Shown: positions 16,440-25,122, counted from the first letter of the stretch. The stretch is DNA of 64,000 nucleotides from Salinirussus salinus (GCF_009831455.1 NZ_WOWO01000003.1:248001-312000); one strand, 5' to 3'. Numbers and translations are program-made. The notes: generated by a model not told the origin, from the letters alone.

Positions 16440-16558
16440 GCGGTTCACTCGGCGCGAACGGAGTGAGCGCCGAGGTCTTTTTCGCCCACGTTTTTCAAGG
16501 AGTGGTTCCGCAGCGAGCCGGAGGCTCGCGAGGAAACCCGACGCAGAAAAAGGTGGTA
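16440..16558. repeat. Intergenic inverted-repeat block
   Basis: This block contains a perfect hairpin CTCGGCGC (16448-16455) / GCGCCGAG (16467-16474), a smaller one CGAGCC / GGCTCG (16514-16528), and outer arms CCCACGTTTTTC near 16486 and GCAGAAAAAGGTGG near 16543. It lies just past the stop of the DUF5808 gene (16561) and upstream of the ITPase. I recognise similar blocks in other haloarchaeal intergenic DNA, but I see only one copy here. It could be a mobile hairpin repeat or a termination signal. Confidence 0.55.
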
Positions 16559-16560
16559 GA

Positions 16561-16839
16561 CTAGTCCACGATCACTTCGACCGGTTCCTCCTCGTCGTCA
16601 TCGTCCTCGAACTCGTCGTCCTCGCCGCGCCGTTGCTGGAAAAAGAGTGCGCCGGCGACTCCGAGCACGACCCAGGAGCGCCAGTTGGCGAGGTTGAGGG
16701 TGTAACCGATGCCGAATGGCTTCTTGACGAGCATGCCCTCGCCGGGCTGCCAGTACGAGGAGAGCAGCCGCTTGACGCTCGGGCGCTCGAAGTTGTACGG
16801 GATGCCGAACAGTTCTCCCGACGCAGGCTTGTCGTCCAT
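16561..16839 (-). CDS. DUF5808 family membrane protein
   Basis: The 92-residue product begins with MDDKPASGELFGIPYNFERPS, has LVKKPFGIGYTLNLANWRSW before a single transmembrane helix (VVLGVAGALFF, about residues 61-73), and ends in an acidic tail (DDEFEDDDDEEE). The LFGIPYNFE and FGIGYTLNL motifs fit the DUF5808 family. Function unknown. The start at 16839 is chosen because upstream codons belong to repeat-rich intergenic DNA. Confidence 0.8.
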   Translation of the reverse strand: MDDKPASGELFGIPYNFERPSVKRLLSSYWQPGEGMLVKKPFGIGYTLNLANWRSWVVLGVAGALFFQQRRGEDDEFEDDDDEEEPVEVIVD

Positions 16840-16929
16840 ACTCCGGGGTACGGCAGCCGCGGTTAAGATGGTTTCCCACGGCGGCTCGGGGGTGTTTCGT
16901 TCGGAAGGTTCGGGAATGAGAGCCGCGAA

Positions 16930-17241
16930 CAGCAAGAAAGCCCCGACTGGCTCCGCTCCCGCGCCTCGCTGCGCGCGCTCGCTTCGCTCGCGTGCTTGCG
17001 TCGTCGGGGTTCGCGGAGCCAGCCGCCCCTTTCAGTCCCGCCCGATGCGGCTGTCCAAGCTGGGCGGGACTGAAAGGGGCGGGCGTCTGGACGACGGCGG
17101 ACGACGCAAGGACCACAGGCGAACGGGGTGAGCCGAGGACCGCAGCGAGGTCTCCGCGAGCGCAGCGAGCGGAGGCGCGGCAGACGAACGGAGTGAGTCT
17201 GCCGGTGCCCCCGAGTCCAGACGTCCGGGGCTTTCTTGCTG
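16930..17241. repeat. Structured 312-base element A with perfect 16-base terminal inverted repeats
   Basis: The ends are CAGCAAGAAAGCCCCG (16930-16945) and its exact reverse complement (17226-17241). In the middle, CCCCTTTCAGTCCCGCCC (17026-17043) pairs perfectly with 17062-17079 around an 18-base loop. The left arm is bounded by CTGGCTCCGC and GCGGAGCCAG, and the right arm by CGTCTGGAC and GTCCAGACG, so it could fold as a four-way cruciform. A second element at 20818-21132 has the same plan in the opposite orientation. No credible protein is encoded; ORFs inside are repeat artefacts. Confidence 0.9.
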
Positions 17242-17306
17242 GACTGAACCGCGATTCTGCTAAACGAAACACCGCCGCGGTTCCCACCGGTGCGTTCTTT
17301 CACATC

Positions 17307-17457
17307 GGGCCACACGCCTCCCCAGCCGATTCACTCGCTCCCTCCAGTCGCTCGCTCATCCCTCGCACGGCGGCTGTCGCGTGGGCGGGAACGAGTTCCC
17401 GCTCGCTCCCGTTCGCTTCGCTCACGGGAACGGCACGGGGCCGCGACAGCGCGCGCC
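17307..17457. repeat. Dispersed intergenic repeat, copy 1
   Basis: This block starts GGGCCACACGCCTCCCC, contains TCCCTCGCACGGCGGCTGTCGCG, and ends in GCGACAGCGCGCGCC. A second block at 32356-32459 shares the same beginning, middle and end with a different filler. CTGTCGCG and CGCGACAG form an inverted repeat around a variable insert. It lies upstream of the SDR gene. I see no ORF or promoter signature, and it resembles short non-coding haloarchaeal repeats. Confidence 0.75.
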
Positions 17458-17533
17458 TGCTGTCTATCCCCCCACTCGCCGGAGAGCCCCCGACCGCCGC
17501 CGGATTGAAGCGTCCACCCGTCGACCCGGGGGT

Positions 17534-18307
17534 ATGGGAGACAGTTACACCCACCATCCCGTCACCGTCGAGGGGAAGACGGCGGTCGTCATCGGCGGCA
17601 CCAGCGGCATCGGCGAGGCCATCGCGCTCTCCTACGCCAGCGACGGCGCGGACGTGGTGGCGACCTCGCGAACGCCCGAGCGGGTCGCCGACACCGCCGA
17701 GCGGATCCGCGACCGCGGGGCCGATACCCTCGAGACGACCACCGACGTCACCGACCGCGAGACGGTAGAGGACACCCGCGACCGGACCGTCGAGGCTTTC
17801 GGCGGCGTCGACGTCCTCGTCACCTCCGCCAGCGCCATCGCCCGCACCGCAGTTACGGAGACCACCGAGGAGGAGTGGCAGGACGTGCTGGACGTCCAGC
17901 TCGACGGCGTCTACCGCGCCACCCAGGCCTTCGCGGAGGTCATAGAGACCGGCAGCGTCGTCCACGTCTCCTCGTTGGCCCCGCAACTCGCCCCCCCGAA
18001 CCTCTCGACGTACACCGCCGCGAAGGGCGGCGTCGACGCCTACACCCGCGCGGCCGCGAAGGAACTGGCTCCTGACATCCGGGTCAACGCCATCGCTCCG
18101 GGCTACGTCGTCACGCCACAGAACGTGGACCTCATCGGCGAGGGAACCGAGGCCCGCGAGCGGATCCGCGAGCGCTGCCCGATGGGCGACGTCGCCGACC
18201 GCGAGGAGGTCGCCGGCGCGGCGGTCTACCTCGCCAGCGACGCGGCCTCCTACACCACCGGCGAGGTCGTCACCGTCGACGGCCTCTTCGGCAAGAGCGT
18301 CTTCTGA
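17534..18307 (+). CDS. Short-chain dehydrogenase/reductase
   Basis: The 257-residue protein is a classical SDR. The cofactor loop GGTSGIG is at 21-27, the catalytic Ser is in VVHVSS (about 146-147), and Tyr 160 and Lys 164 form the YTAAK motif. The position of the usual NAG motif is TSAS (97-100), an atypical feature. SRTPER after strand 2 suggests NADP preference, as an Arg is available. It ends with GEVVTVDGLFGKSVF, giving no hint of substrate. Neighbours do not form an operon with it. Confidence 0.9.
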   Translation: MGDSYTHHPVTVEGKTAVVIGGTSGIGEAIALSYASDGADVVATSRTPERVADTAERIRDRGADTLETTTDVTDRETVEDTRDRTVEAFGGVDVLVTSASAIARTAVTETTEEEWQDVLDVQLDGVYRATQAFAEVIETGSVVHVSSLAPQLAPPNLSTYTAAKGGVDAYTRAAAKELAPDIRVNAIAPGYVVTPQNVDLIGEGTEARERIRERCPMGDVADREEVAGAAVYLASDAASYTTGEVVTVDGLFGKSVF

Positions 18308-18341
18308 GCCAGGGTCCCGCCTTGGGGCTATCCGACGGCGC

Positions 18342-19955
18342 TCACTGGTACCGCCCGCGCCCCTCGATGTCGTGCAGCCGGTTCAGCACCTGCTCGTCGC
18401 CGACCGCCCGGTAAGCGTCGACGGCTGCCGCCACCAGCTCTTCTGCCTCCGCGGCGGTGCCCTCCAGGCTCTGTGCGAGGACGTGCAGGTCCATCGCGTG
18501 GTCCTCGGGGTGGCCGCTGTTGTACCCCAGCCCGAAGTCGATCAGGAACGTGCGGCTGTCGTCCCCGCCGCCCTCATCGCCGACCCGGACGTTCCGGGTG
18601 GTGGGGTCGCCGTGGACCAGCCCCGCGCCGTGCAGCCGCGCGAGGTGTTCGGCGACGGTCCGGACCCGCTCCTCGGAGAGGGCGTCCCGCAGGTCGGCAT
18701 CGCCGACCCGCTGGAGAGTCAGCCGGGTCTCCGCGAGGTCGACGTCGAGGACCAGCGGCGTCGGCACGCCCGCCCGCCGCGCGTCGCTGGTCAGCCTGGC
18801 CTCCAGCCGGGTCCGGTGGCGCCGCAACCGCTTGTCGAGTTCCGGATGCCGGTACGAGCGCGGGGTTCGGGTCTTGACGACTTTGTCGCCTTCGAAGGAA
18901 ACGGTCGCCTCGGCGCCCTGGACGAGGTCTCCAGCGGGCCTGCTCGGCGGGTCGGGGTCCCGCCAGGTGACCGGCACCTCGTCGGGCCGGAAGTCGCTGT
19001 CGACCCGCGACTCCTCGATGGCGAGCGTGTCGCCCGCCCGCGCCATCTTCGCGCCGAGTACTGCGATCATTCCGGCGTTGTCCCGCAGGAAGCGCGGTTC
19101 GGGGGCGTGGAAGTCGGCCCCGCGGTCCTCGCACATCGAGGCGAGCATCTCCCGGAGGCGGGCGTTCTGGCCGACCCCACCCCCGAGGACCAGTTCCGTC
19201 CGCCCGGTGAGCGCGAGCGCGCGCTCGGCCACCTCGGTCAGCATCGCGAAGACGGTCTCCTGGAGGCCACGGCAGACGTCCGCGACGGACGTCCCGTCGT
19301 CGACGGCATCCTGTGCGGCGGAGGCGATCCCGGAAAACGAGAAGTCCATCCCCTTGACGACGTAGGGGAGTTCGAGATACTCCCCCTCCTTCGCGCGGGC
19401 CTCGACCTTCGGGCCGCCGGGGTGGGACCAGCCCAGGTGCCGCGTGAACTTGTCGATGGCGTTGCCGACGCCGGTGTCCATCGTCTCCCCGAGCACCCGG
19501 TAGCGGCCGTTGCGGTAGGCCAGGACGTGAGCATTGGCGCCGGAGGCGTTCAGACAGACCGGCGCCTCGAACCCGGAGCGGTGGCGGCCGATCTCCAGAT
19601 GGGCGACCATGTGGTTGACGCCCACCAGCGGAACGTCCAGACGCTGGGCGAGCGCCCGCGCCGCGGTGCCCGCGACGCGCAGGCAGGGGCCCAGCCCCGG
19701 ACCCCGGGAGAAGGCAACGGCGTCGATGGATGCCGGGTTTGTCGGGGTGCCGTCGTGGTCGACGCGATTTCGGGCCAACACCTCCTCGATGACCTTGGGG
19801 AGGTGCTCGGCCATGTGCTCGCTGGCCTCGCGGGGGTGGATGCCGCCGCTGTCGGGCTCGTAGGCCTCGGTCTCGATGTCGACCGCGTCGCTGTCGCTGT
19901 CGTAGACGGCGGCGCTGGCGGCCCAGGCGGTCCCCTCGATGCCCAGCACGCGCAT
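18342..19955 (-). CDS. Kae1-Bud32 fusion: tRNA threonylcarbamoyladenosine synthesis protein
   Basis: The 537-residue protein joins two KEOPS subunits. Residues 1-325 are Kae1 (ASKHA fold) with the metal ligands His 115 and His 119 (VNHMVAHLE), GGGVGQN (258-264) and RDNAGMI. Residues about 345-537 are Bud32, an atypical kinase with VHGDPTTRN (447-455) and LIDFGLGY (471-478). Together they make t6A at position 37 of ANN-decoding tRNAs. The fusion is typical of many euryarchaea. The frame extends far upstream, but the ATG at 19955 begins MRVLGIEGTAW, the expected Kae1 start. Confidence 0.97.
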   Translation of the reverse strand: MRVLGIEGTAWAASAAVYDSDSDAVDIETEAYEPDSGGIHPREASEHMAEHLPKVIEEVLARNRVDHDGTPTNPASIDAVAFSRGPGLGPCLRVAGTAARALAQRLDVPLVGVNHMVAHLEIGRHRSGFEAPVCLNASGANAHVLAYRNGRYRVLGETMDTGVGNAIDKFTRHLGWSHPGGPKVEARAKEGEYLELPYVVKGMDFSFSGIASAAQDAVDDGTSVADVCRGLQETVFAMLTEVAERALALTGRTELVLGGGVGQNARLREMLASMCEDRGADFHAPEPRFLRDNAGMIAVLGAKMARAGDTLAIEESRVDSDFRPDEVPVTWRDPDPPSRPAGDLVQGAEATVSFEGDKVVKTRTPRSYRHPELDKRLRRHRTRLEARLTSDARRAGVPTPLVLDVDLAETRLTLQRVGDADLRDALSEERVRTVAEHLARLHGAGLVHGDPTTRNVRVGDEGGGDDSRTFLIDFGLGYNSGHPEDHAMDLHVLAQSLEGTAAEAEELVAAAVDAYRAVGDEQVLNRLHDIEGRGRYQ

Positions 19956-20005
19956 GGCTTCCCGTGGGCTACCGACCGAAAAGACGCTGACGGTCCGGCC
20001 CTCTG

Positions 20006-20350
20006 TCACTCCCCGGCGGCGTTCAGCGCGCTGTTCAGCGCGAACAGCTCGTCGACGACGGCGCTCTCGGCGAGACGGTAGCGCTGGGGGGAGGTGTTCG
20101 GTACCTCCTCGATGACCTCGACTTCCAGCAGCAGGTCGGTGTAGCTCCCGACGGTCTGGCGGGTCACGCCCACGTGGTCGGCGAGTTCGGTCTTGTTGAA
20201 CTCTCGGCCCGGTGGCAGGTCGAGCAGTCCATCCAGCAGTATTGGCACGCTCTCGTGTTGCAGCAGGTACAGCAGGCCGCTGGGGTGCTCTAGGCGGGCC
20301 ACCTTGGTGTCCCGCTTGCCGGCGGCGTCCGTCGGCGTCGACTCGCTCAT
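20006..20350 (-). CDS. Winged-helix DNA-binding protein
   Basis: The 114-residue protein has a charged N-terminus and a winged helix-turn-helix between about residues 30 and 95: SGLLYLLQHESVPILLDGLL, then FNKTELADHVGVTRQTVGSY, which carries the recognition helix, and a short wing before RYRLAES. Similar small haloarchaeal proteins are transcriptional regulators. It is transcribed toward Kae1-Bud32 and divergently from the 105-residue protein at 20444, which is a plausible target. No ligand-binding domain is visible. Confidence 0.75.
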   Translation of the reverse strand: MSESTPTDAAGKRDTKVARLEHPSGLLYLLQHESVPILLDGLLDLPPGREFNKTELADHVGVTRQTVGSYTDLLLEVEVIEEVPNTSPQRYRLAESAVVDELFALNSALNAAGE

Positions 20351-20443
20351 ACACAGGATACGACAGGGGTGTTAATCAGCGTTTTCACTAGTGCACTCTG
20401 TCGGTGACGTATTTTTATCAGGGCGGCGACTGAACGGCGCCGC
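20351..20443. promoter_or_regulatory. Divergent promoter with overlapping palindromes
   Basis: TTTTTAT (about 20411-20417) lies about 30 bases before the ATG at 20444. On the minus strand, AAAACGCTGATTAAC sits at the usual distance before the regulator's ATG at 20350. Between them, CACTAGTG and AGTGCACT overlap as perfect palindromes (about 20387-20398). They could be an operator for the divergent winged-helix protein; this is inference. Confidence 0.45.
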
Positions 20444-20761
20444 ATGCGGAAGCCGTCGGTGAAATGCGCCCTTCTCGCGGCGATGGTGGCCAAACACAGG
20501 TGGGGGACACCCATCGACGAGGAGAACCTGCTCGCTATCGCCGCCATCGAGGGGAACGACTACCCCACGGCACGGGAGGTCTTCGACGAATTGCGGGGGG
20601 CTTCCTACGTCACGAACCGCGGCAACCGCGGGATCGAACTCGACAACAGCCGCTTCGGTGAGCTGGCCGACGTGCTGTACCGCGACTGTGGCTGGGAGCC
20701 CTACCAGGTCAGGAGCCGCCTGAAACACTACGAGGGCTGGGACGACCACGACTGGGCCTGA
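20444..20761 (+). CDS. Conserved-looking haloarchaeal protein of unknown function
   Basis: The 105-residue protein (MRKPSVKCALLAAMVAK...DDHDWA) has an alpha-helical N-terminus resembling a small winged-helix fold (EENLLAIAAIEGNDYPTAREVFDELR) followed by a beta-like RGNRGIELDN segment. I do not recognise a named family. An AT-rich box at the right distance and strong haloarchaeal codon use support it as a gene. It is divergent from the winged-helix regulator, so the two may be functionally linked. Confidence 0.65.
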   Translation: MRKPSVKCALLAAMVAKHRWGTPIDEENLLAIAAIEGNDYPTAREVFDELRGASYVTNRGNRGIELDNSRFGELADVLYRDCGWEPYQVRSRLKHYEGWDDHDWA

Positions 20762-20817
20762 CGTCACTCCCGTCACTGCGTATTTCTTAGCTAGGATTCC
20801 GAGGGAAGAGCTCTGAC

Positions 20818-21132
20818 CAGCAAGAAAGCCCCCGGACGCTCGCCGGCTGCGACTCGCTGCGCTCCTCAGTCGCTTCGCTCCTTGCGGTGCTTGCGTCGTC
20901 TCACTTGGCGAGCGTCCGGCCCCTTTCAGTCCCACCCGCTCCGGCTGTCCAGGCTGGGCGGGACTGAAAGGGGCGGCTGGCTCCGCGAACCCCGACAAAG
21001 TAAGCACCGCAACGAAGTGAGGAGCGCAGCGAGTCGCGGGAGTCTCGTGAGCGACCAGCGGGAGCGAACGAGACCTCGGCAAACGAGCAACGCGAGTCTG
21101 CCGGCGGCGGAGCAAGCCGGGGCTTTCTTGAT
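20818..21132. repeat. Structured 315-base element B, same family as element A, inverted
   Basis: The ends are CAGCAAGAAAGCCCC (20818-20832) and its reverse complement with one mismatch (about 21118-21132). The central hairpin is CCCCTTTCAGTCCCACCC (20920-20937) pairing with 20956-20973, with one mismatch. The left arm is bounded by CCGGACGCTCGCC and GGCGAGCGTCCGG. Its right half is the reverse complement of the left half of element A over about 40 bases, so the copies lie in opposite orientations. It sits between two plus-strand genes. Confidence 0.9.
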
Positions 21133-21227
21133 GCTCTCAGGGGTCCCCAAGTATCTGAATCAAACCCGGCCCGCCATCTCGGCCGCCGCCTTTTTATCGA
21201 CCGAACGGCGCTTTGTGAGTGATCCGC

Positions 21228-22697
21228 ATGCCCTCCCGAACCCGGCGGCAGGTCCTCGCCGCCCTGGCTGCGGCCGGCCTCGCCGGCTGTAGCGCTCTCG
21301 GCGGGTCGGATCCCTCCACTGAGACACCTGGCTCGACTCCCTCGTCGACCCCGTCCACGGAGACCCCCGAGGTCTTCATGATGACCGACTACAACACCGA
21401 GCCGTGGCAACGGAAGTGGGAGCAGGAGGTCGTTCCCGGCTTCGAGGACCAGTCCGACGCCACCGTCCGGTACAACCTCAGCACGGGCCCCCCACAGGCT
21501 CCATCGACGCAGGAACTCGTCGCCGAGGGCGATCCTCCCGAGGTCTACCACAATACCGCCGTGATGGTCGCGAAACACGCACTGGAGGGCGACCTCCAGC
21601 CCGTTGACGGCCTCGTGGATGACCTCGTCGCGGCCAACGGCGACCTCCACGTCGAGTATCCGATGCGGAGCCAGGGACGCGCACACATCGTCCCCCACGG
21701 GCTCCACCTCGGCGGCGTCCTCCACTACCGCCGGGACGTCTACGACGAACTCGGGCTGTCGGTCCCCGAGACGTGGGCCGAACTGGTCGAGAACGCCCGG
21801 GCCATCGACGGGAGCGACCGGTTCGACACCCGGGGGTTCGCAGTCCCCGGAATCTCCGCCTCGGGCGACAAAACTCGAAGCGACTTCATTTCGTGGCTCT
21901 ACACGGCGGGCGGGAGGTTCTGGCGATGGCAGGACGAACCCGGCGGCCGGGTTGAGCTTGACTTCCGGACCGAACAGGTCCGTGCGGCGCTCGACCTGAT
22001 GAGCAGGCTCGCGCAGTACTCGCCGGAACCGGCGGAGACCGGGGCCGCATCGACTGCCGGTGCGTGGCTGGATGGCACCGTCGCCCAGTGTCTCTTTCCG
22101 AACGCGTGGCTCGCAGGGATCGCCTACGATGCCGAATCCGACCCTGCACAGGAGCGCTCGCTCTCGATAAGCCCCAACACCGCCGTCGCGCCAGCGCCGC
22201 TGCGGGACCGAACGCTCGACCCGCCCACCCGCGGGTGGGTCCGCGTCAACGGCACGCCACTGTTCCGGGGCGCAAACACGCAGTATGCCGAGGGGTTTCT
22301 CCGGTACCTGTACGAGGGTCCCGAGCGCCAGGCCGACAAGAACAACGTCACGATGCGGTCGCTCCCACCATACGAGGGGATCCTCGAAACCGAGGAGTAC
22401 CGGAGTGCGGAGGTCTACCAGGCCGAGGACGGCTACTTTCTGGATTTGGAGCGGCAACTCCTGGACGAGGTGCTCCCACTTCATGCGGGCACCCGTCCGC
22501 GAACCCCGGCGGCGCGGTACGCGATGCAGCCGATCCCGCCGGATACGACCGCAGACTGGGAAGACGCAGGTCCGGAGATCCTCACCGAACTGGTCCAGGC
22601 GACCCTGGTCGACGGGAAGTCGACGGACGACGCGATCGCCAGAGCCCGCCAGCGCCTCCACTCTAGACTCGAAGACGGGCGGGAGCTGTCGGGGTAA
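21228..22697 (+). CDS. Extracellular solute-binding lipoprotein (ABC importer component)
   Basis: The 489-residue protein starts with a Tat lipoprotein signal: RR at 6-7, LAALAAAGLAGC with Cys 21, then a Ser/Thr/Pro-rich linker. The body matches the family 1 sugar-type solute-binding fold (WEQEVVPGFEDQSDATVRYN ... PEVYHNTAVMVAKHALEGDLQPVDGL). It would capture a substrate outside the membrane for an ABC importer, but no permease or ATPase is adjacent, so it is an orphan. A GTG three codons upstream (21219) is possible. It abuts the convergent amidase stop with no gap. Confidence 0.85.
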   Translation: MPSRTRRQVLAALAAAGLAGCSALGGSDPSTETPGSTPSSTPSTETPEVFMMTDYNTEPWQRKWEQEVVPGFEDQSDATVRYNLSTGPPQAPSTQELVAEGDPPEVYHNTAVMVAKHALEGDLQPVDGLVDDLVAANGDLHVEYPMRSQGRAHIVPHGLHLGGVLHYRRDVYDELGLSVPETWAELVENARAIDGSDRFDTRGFAVPGISASGDKTRSDFISWLYTAGGRFWRWQDEPGGRVELDFRTEQVRAALDLMSRLAQYSPEPAETGAASTAGAWLDGTVAQCLFPNAWLAGIAYDAESDPAQERSLSISPNTAVAPAPLRDRTLDPPTRGWVRVNGTPLFRGANTQYAEGFLRYLYEGPERQADKNNVTMRSLPPYEGILETEEYRSAEVYQAEDGYFLDLERQLLDEVLPLHAGTRPRTPAARYAMQPIPPDTTADWEDAGPEILTELVQATLVDGKSTDDAIARARQRLHSRLEDGRELSG

Positions 22698-24140
22698 CTA
22701 CTCGGGGTAGGCGTCGTGCCAGGGCCGCTGGCGCTCGAAGGCCGCACTCCCCGCGAGCACGTCGTCCTCGGCGAAGCGACTCCCGACGACCTGCATCCCC
22801 ACCGGCAGGCCATCCGAAAAGCCCGCGGGCACCGAGGCGACGGGGTGGCCGCTGAAGTTGAACGGCTGGGTCAGCAGCCAGCCACGGCGCTTGTCGACGG
22901 GCTGGCCGTCGACAGTCTCGGGCAGGTCGCCGTTCTCGAAGGGGAGCACGCCCAGCGTCGGCGTCACCAGGAGGTCGTACTCGCCCAGCGTCTCCCGGAG
23001 GCTGTCGTAGACCTGCGTGCGCTTGCGGTTGGCGGCGGCGTACTCGCGGGTGGAGACGCCCTCGGCATCGAGGATGGTCTCGACAGTAGAGTCGGCCAGC
23101 TTCTCGCGGTCCTCACCGCGGGGGTCCAGCCCCTCCTCCTCCAGCGTGTCGAACAGCGACTCCCACAGCACCGTCGCGAAGGTGTAGTAGGTGTCCATGA
23201 TCTCGTCGTGAGAGAGGTCGATGGGGCCGTCGATCTCCTCGACGGTCGCGCCGGCGTCCGCGAAGGCGCCGACGGCGTCGCCCACCACCTCCCGAACGTC
23301 GTCTTCGACCGGAAACGCCCCCAGGTCGGGCGAGTACGCGACCGTCATGTCGTCGATGGAGCGGTCGGTGGCGGCCCGGAAGTCGGTGCCGTCGTCGGGC
23401 GCCGAGAAGGGGTCCTTCGGGTGCGGGCCGGCCATCACCTCCAGCATGAGGGCGGCGTCGTCGACGGTCCGGGCCATCGGGCCGAGATGCGAGAAGGGGG
23501 TATGCGAGATGTAGGCGTCGGGCCGGCGAGGGGCGGCCACGCGGCCGTAGGTGGGCTTGACTCCCACGACGCCACAGCAGGAGGCGGGCGTGCGGATCGA
23601 CCCGCCCGTATCGGAGCCCTGGGCGATCGGGACGAGGCGGTCGCCCAGCGCCGCGCCCGCGCCGCCCGAGGAGCCCCCGGAGATGCGGTCGGGGGCGAAC
23701 GGCGTCCCGGTCTCGCCGGCGACGCGGTTGTGGGTCCAGCAGCCCAGCCCGAACTCCGGGGTGTTGGTCTTGCCGACGACGATGGCGCCGGCGTCGAGCA
23801 GCCGGTCGACGAACACCGAGTTCTCCTCGGCGACGAAGTCCTCGAAGAGTAGCGAGCCGCTCGTGGTCCGCACGCCCGCCACGTCGTCCAGGTCCTTGAC
23901 CGCGACGGGGACGCCGTGCAGCGGCCCGAGCGGCTCACCGGCCTCGATGGCGTGCTCGGCCTCGCGGGCGGCCTCGCGGGCCCGCTCGTCGGTGACGGTG
24001 ACGAAGGCGTTGGTCCGGTCGTTTCGCGCCTCGATCCGGTCGAGCGTGGCGTCGACCACCTCGACCGGCGAGCGGTCGCCGTCGCGGATCTGCCGCGCCA
24101 GTCCCGCCGCCGTCAGGTCGTGGATGCCGTCCTGTGACAT
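22698..24140 (-). CDS. Amidase signature family protein
   Basis: The 480-residue enzyme has the amidase-signature Ser-cisSer-Lys triad: Lys 82 in VAVKDLDDV, Ser 157 in ISGGSSGGAGAA and Ser 181 in GSDTGGSIRTPAS. It hydrolyses an amide; the substrate is unknown, and nothing links it to tRNA amidation, as gatB and gatC are absent. It is followed 52 bases away on the same strand by no partner but preceded by the enoyl-CoA hydratase gene, so they may share a transcript. The ATG at 24140 is clear. Confidence 0.92.
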   Translation of the reverse strand: MSQDGIHDLTAAGLARQIRDGDRSPVEVVDATLDRIEARNDRTNAFVTVTDERAREAAREAEHAIEAGEPLGPLHGVPVAVKDLDDVAGVRTTSGSLLFEDFVAEENSVFVDRLLDAGAIVVGKTNTPEFGLGCWTHNRVAGETGTPFAPDRISGGSSGGAGAALGDRLVPIAQGSDTGGSIRTPASCCGVVGVKPTYGRVAAPRRPDAYISHTPFSHLGPMARTVDDAALMLEVMAGPHPKDPFSAPDDGTDFRAATDRSIDDMTVAYSPDLGAFPVEDDVREVVGDAVGAFADAGATVEEIDGPIDLSHDEIMDTYYTFATVLWESLFDTLEEEGLDPRGEDREKLADSTVETILDAEGVSTREYAAANRKRTQVYDSLRETLGEYDLLVTPTLGVLPFENGDLPETVDGQPVDKRRGWLLTQPFNFSGHPVASVPAGFSDGLPVGMQVVGSRFAEDDVLAGSAAFERQRPWHDAYPE

Positions 24141-24192
24141 GGCCCCGCTTCCCGCGCCCGGGGTAAGTTCCTGTCGACGGGTGTCGCCTGGG

Positions 24193-25056
24193 TTATGATT
24201 CTGGGTCGCGCGTCGGCTCCTCCCGGTCCCCGCGCATCCCCTTGTCGGCCTCGTTCATGTACTCCAGGGCGGCCTCGAACCCCTCCGTGGCGGCGATCTC
24301 GTAGTACCGCTTCCCGTGTTCGGTGTGGTGGCCCAGCGAGTCGAACAGCTCCGAGAACTTGAACATCGGCTTCGCGCCCTGCATCTCCGCCACGCCGTTG
24401 ACGACGTGTTTGAGGATGCGGACGTTGTTGCCCGGCATCTTCCGTATCTCGTTGACCTCCTCGACGACCTGATCCATCACCTCGCCGTCGGGGACGACGC
24501 GGTTGACCATCCCCATGTCGGCGGCCCGGGCCGCGTCGACCGTCTTGCCAGAGAGGAGGAGTTCCTTGGTCTCGTGGAGGTTCATCACGAACGGGTAGAC
24601 CAGCGCCGGCGGCACGCCGGCCATCCGGAGCCCCGGGTAGCCCAGTTCTGTCCCCTCGGCGGCGATGACGATGTCGGACGCCATCGCCAGGTCCGAGCCG
24701 CCCGCGAGACAGTAGCCGTGGACCGCGGCGACGACGGGCTTGTCGCAGTCCCAGACGGCGTGGACGTGTTCGGTCCCGGCGTCGAACTCGTCGAGCAGGT
24801 CGTCGACGGGCGGGACGGGGTCATCGCCGTCGCCGTCTCCCCCTCCGATGTCGTACCCCGCAGAGAAGGCCTTGCCGTTGCCACGCAGGACGAGCACCCG
24901 GACTGCGTCGTCGCCCTCCGCGCGCTCGATGGCGTCGGTCAACTCCTCCACGAGCCGGTCGCTCAGGGCGTTGAGCGTCTCCGGGCGGTCCAGCCGGAGG
25001 ACGGCGGCACCCTCGATGCTGTCGCGGTCGTACTCGACGGTGTCGTAGTCGGGCAT
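24193..25056 (-). CDS. Enoyl-CoA hydratase/isomerase family protein
   Basis: The 287-residue protein has the crotonase fold: LDRPETLNALSDRLVEEL, FSAGYDIGGGD near residue 64, a Gly-rich linker, then KPVVAAVHGYCLAGGSDLAMASDI (oxyanion hole) and GYPGLRMAGVPP. The usual first acidic catalytic residue after the GG(C/A) helix is not obvious. It would hydrate or isomerise an acyl-CoA; the exact reaction is unknown. The ATG at 25056 opens the family N-terminus. The Gly/Asp stretch at 70-80 is a haloarchaeal loop insertion. Confidence 0.88.
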   Translation of the reverse strand: MPDYDTVEYDRDSIEGAAVLRLDRPETLNALSDRLVEELTDAIERAEGDDAVRVLVLRGNGKAFSAGYDIGGGDGDGDDPVPPVDDLLDEFDAGTEHVHAVWDCDKPVVAAVHGYCLAGGSDLAMASDIVIAAEGTELGYPGLRMAGVPPALVYPFVMNLHETKELLLSGKTVDAARAADMGMVNRVVPDGEVMDQVVEEVNEIRKMPGNNVRILKHVVNGVAEMQGAKPMFKFSELFDSLGHHTEHGKRYYEIAATEGFEAALEYMNEADKGMRGDREEPTRDPES

Positions 25057-25122
25057 GTGCCCCGCGACGCGAGGCTCACCCTTCGGTGTTTGCCCGGGCC
25101 CCGCTACGCCGACTCCCCGAAC

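Noticed and set aside
16863-17315. Protein-coding ORFs inside element A (and similar ones in element B)
   Set aside because: They arise from the repeat's palindromes, occur in several frames and both strands, and lack promoters.
16930-21132. Insertion sequence with transposase
   Set aside because: No transposase ORF is present in either copy; only the terminal repeats resemble mobile elements.
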